Source: JBFHIJ01 sp963678775 (GTDB lineage Bacteria > Bacteroidota > Ignavibacteria > Kapaibacteriales > UBA2268). From it: a stretch of 64,000 nucleotides of DNA. The notes beneath the pieces are model-generated. The model was not told where the DNA came from. It made no database searches and saw nothing but the letters and a program-made list of their open reading frames with translations. Below are positions 62,562-64,000 of this stretch, in pieces. The stretch covers positions 434,001 through 498,000 of the forward strand of contig CAXXGR010000002.1 in NCBI GenBank assembly GCA_963678775.2. The letters run 5' to 3'. The position numbers and the translations under genes are program-made. Positions within the stretch are counted from its first letter, which is position 1, and every line of letters starts with the position of its first letter.

Positions 62562-62763
62562 CTATATATTTCAGTAGTAATATGCCAAAAAGTCTACAAA
62601 TGTACTGAAAAAAAAGGCTTTTATCAATTAAATAAAAGAAAGGAAGTTTTTGATTTATATACTTTTAGAAGCTGGGGGAGGTTTTTAGTAAGAAAAATAT
62701 TAAGAGGCGCTTTCGTAAATATTTTAATGAAAATACCAAGTATGTGTTTTTGTTTATAAAAAA
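62562..62763. other. Gap between mnmG and the next gene
   Basis: AT-rich; plus-strand open frames here overlap the mnmG start and show no family. Nothing recognised apart from the terminator at its right edge. Confidence 0.4.
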
Positions 62764-62788
62764 AGCCCTGCTGCAAAACAGCAAGGCT
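62764..62788 (-). terminator. Terminator of the 62819-63445 lipoprotein gene
   Basis: AGCCCTGCTG pairs with CAGCAAGGCT (9 of 10), A-run upstream on plus (T-run on minus). Confidence 0.75.
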
Positions 62789-62818
62789 CATAATTAATTG
62801 TTTGAATCTGATTCTATT

Positions 62819-63445
62819 CTAATTTAGAGTATAACCTTTTAGTACCATTGTGATTTTCTCTGGTCCATTCATAGTAAATCTATCAAATATATTTTTAACC
62901 AGACCAATTTCAGGAATATAATATGCTATTGTAGTGCTAGAATAGTCTTCAAACTTTTCGGATGCCTCAATTTTGATGCATTCCTGCTGTTTATCCATTA
63001 TCTCCAGTGTATCAGTTCCGATAGTGCCTGCAATTCCGTCGTATATGATATTTTCCATTGTTTTAGCAGATTCTAAAGTAAGATTGTTAGGTGCAATCAC
63101 TGCAACTTCCATAGAATCAAGTCTTGGAAAATATCTGAGCATATTTTCTGATTCAAACATCCAAAGAGAATCTCTCACATTTCCATCATAGTAGACGAAA
63201 AATTTGAAAGCATTTACTTTTTTGCTATCATAATAAATACTCTTTTTCTGTTCTATCTTAGTGACATATTCCAATTTTACAGTACTGCCTAATATTTCCA
63301 TGGTATAATCATACACCCACTCATTGCCTACTGCTAATGGCATCATTGGCGTTGTGTTTATTGGCGTTGTAGGAGTGTTTTCATCATCGCCGCAAGAAGC
63401 AAGTAAAAAAGAGAAAGAAATAATGACTACCAATAGATATTTCAT
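62819..63445 (-). CDS. Uncharacterised lipoprotein
   Basis: 208 residues. Signal with lipobox FLLASC (Cys18) followed by GDDEN and a Thr/Pro-rich linker (TPTTPINTTPMMPL). The start of the mature domain LAVGNEWVYDYTMEI resembles a motif common at the start of FCB periplasmic lipoproteins (GNxWxY). The remainder is beta-rich and ends in ITMVLKGYTLN. Function unknown; probably surface-exposed or periplasmic. Confidence 0.8.
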   Translation of the reverse strand: MKYLLVVIISFSFLLASCGDDENTPTTPINTTPMMPLAVGNEWVYDYTMEILGSTVKLEYVTKIEQKKSIYYDSKKVNAFKFFVYYDGNVRDSLWMFESENMLRYFPRLDSMEVAVIAPNNLTLESAKTMENIIYDGIAGTIGTDTLEIMDKQQECIKIEASEKFEDYSSTTIAYYIPEIGLVKNIFDRFTMNGPEKITMVLKGYTLN

Positions 63446-63592
63446 ACAAAGTCTCTAGTATATTATAATGTTAAGATTGTGTTGCAATCTAAGAAACATA
63501 ACTAATATAAGCAACTGTATATAATAATATCTAATATTTTCTTCTAGCATTAAAGTCCCACAACAGCTCCGGGAGATATAAAAATATTTTAT

Positions 63593-63961
63593 TTAAGCAT
63601 TCAAAGCGGAATCATCTTGACTAGATTTTGGACGCCTGATTTTTCTAATCATAATAAGATCTGTTTCATCAGCCACTTTAAGTATAATCTCTTCTGCTTT
63701 CATATAGTTCCAAATTACTTTAATAGCCAGTAACGCAGATATAACAACAAAAGCATTTGCAATCATAGCAACTGAATTCAAAGACTGCATGGCTTCCAAT
63801 TCAGTTGCATATAATGATAAACGATTAGATACTTTAAGGATGATGTATGATGCAAAACTGAGTACCCACCATACAACTATAAAGTTTGTTTTGATTTTAT
63901 CAGCATATTCATGTTCTTTCTTAGTTAGGAACTTCTTTGCTTCGTCATAAAGCTCTTGCAT
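63593..63961 (-). CDS. Small membrane protein (possibly longer, beyond window)
   Basis: 122 residues from the ATG at 63961; the frame remains open to the window end (a GTG at 63997 is also possible), so the gene may be cut. Two membrane helices (about 25-41 IVVWWVLSFASYIIL and 66-88 MIANAFVVISALLAIKVIW) after an amphipathic N-terminus; short basic tail. No family recognised. Confidence 0.6.
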   Translation of the reverse strand: MQELYDEAKKFLTKKEHEYADKIKTNFIVVWWVLSFASYIILKVSNRLSLYATELEAMQSLNSVAMIANAFVVISALLAIKVIWNYMKAEEIILKVADETDLIMIRKIRRPKSSQDDSALNA

Positions 63962-64000
63962 AATATTATAAGGTGCGAATAAATTAAGGATAGGCACAAA

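Noticed and set aside
62394..62759. 121-codon plus-strand frame at the start of mnmG
   Set aside because: Mostly antisense to mnmG, with no recognised domain or SD.

Overview
The window looks like a chromosomal segment from an AT-rich bacterium of the Bacteroidota/Ignavibacteria/Kapaibacterium (FCB) assemblage. The evidence is: a TTTG-N19-TATATTTG promoter before tRNA-Phe (the Bacteroidota-type form), weak or missing Shine-Dalgarno sites before many genes, a bacterial serine-palmitoyltransferase-like enzyme, a PD40/OmpA protein, a secreted Asp-box protein with a type IX-like tail, and TPR-fused sensor kinases. I cannot name the species. Housekeeping genes (serS, dnaK, rho, recA, mnmG, ppa) argue for chromosome rather than plasmid.

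Layout. 1-4.3 kb: a sensor kinase cut by the window edge, an FAD oxidoreductase and a umuC-type polymerase, all on the minus strand. 4.37-6.84 kb: the most unusual stretch, an array of 16 GC-richer, about 92-bp imperfect palindromes. It is divided into blocks by four identical 16-bp parS-like sites and encloses a single GIY-YIG nuclease gene. 6.9-13.2 kb: queF-queD, rlmB, a glutamine cyclotransferase lipoprotein, a DUF58 protein, PPK2 and serS. 13.2-13.84 kb: a gene-free stretch with a cluster of DnaA boxes, a good oriC candidate lying only 7-9 kb from the parS-like cluster. 13.8-31 kb: pirin/nitroreductase, an M23 peptidase, recX, MscS-CorA, pyrophosphatase, dnaK, secreted and HEAT-like proteins, and a serine palmitoyltransferase-like enzyme. 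31-47 kb: envelope and signalling genes (PD40-OmpA, two tandem TPR histidine kinases, rmlA, rho, a CheB-CheR-PAS protein overlapping a PAS-kinase-receiver hybrid). 47-54.3 kb: recA, tRNA-Phe, a MazG-like protein, an RNB nuclease with dsRNA-binding-like domains, a DEAD-box helicase and an RlpA lipoprotein. 54.6-60.15 kb: an eight-gene minus-strand operon of small membrane proteins and lipoproteins, holding two CHAP amidase-like genes that share a clean 549-bp duplication and a DMP19/DUF4375 protein. 60.15-64 kb: a structured non-coding segment, mnmG, a lipoprotein and a small membrane protein.

How parts may work together. If the DnaA-box cluster is oriC and the 16-mers are parS, the left 14 kb is the replication and segregation centre of the chromosome, and the palindrome array with its nuclease sits inside the centromere-like zone. 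recA, recX and umuC give an SOS/repair theme. The RNB nuclease, DEAD-box helicase and Rho form an RNA-metabolism group. The 54.6-60.15 kb operon has the look of a fast-evolving envelope or toxin/immunity-type locus, with visible recombination making a CHAP-lipoprotein chimera. Function there is inference only.
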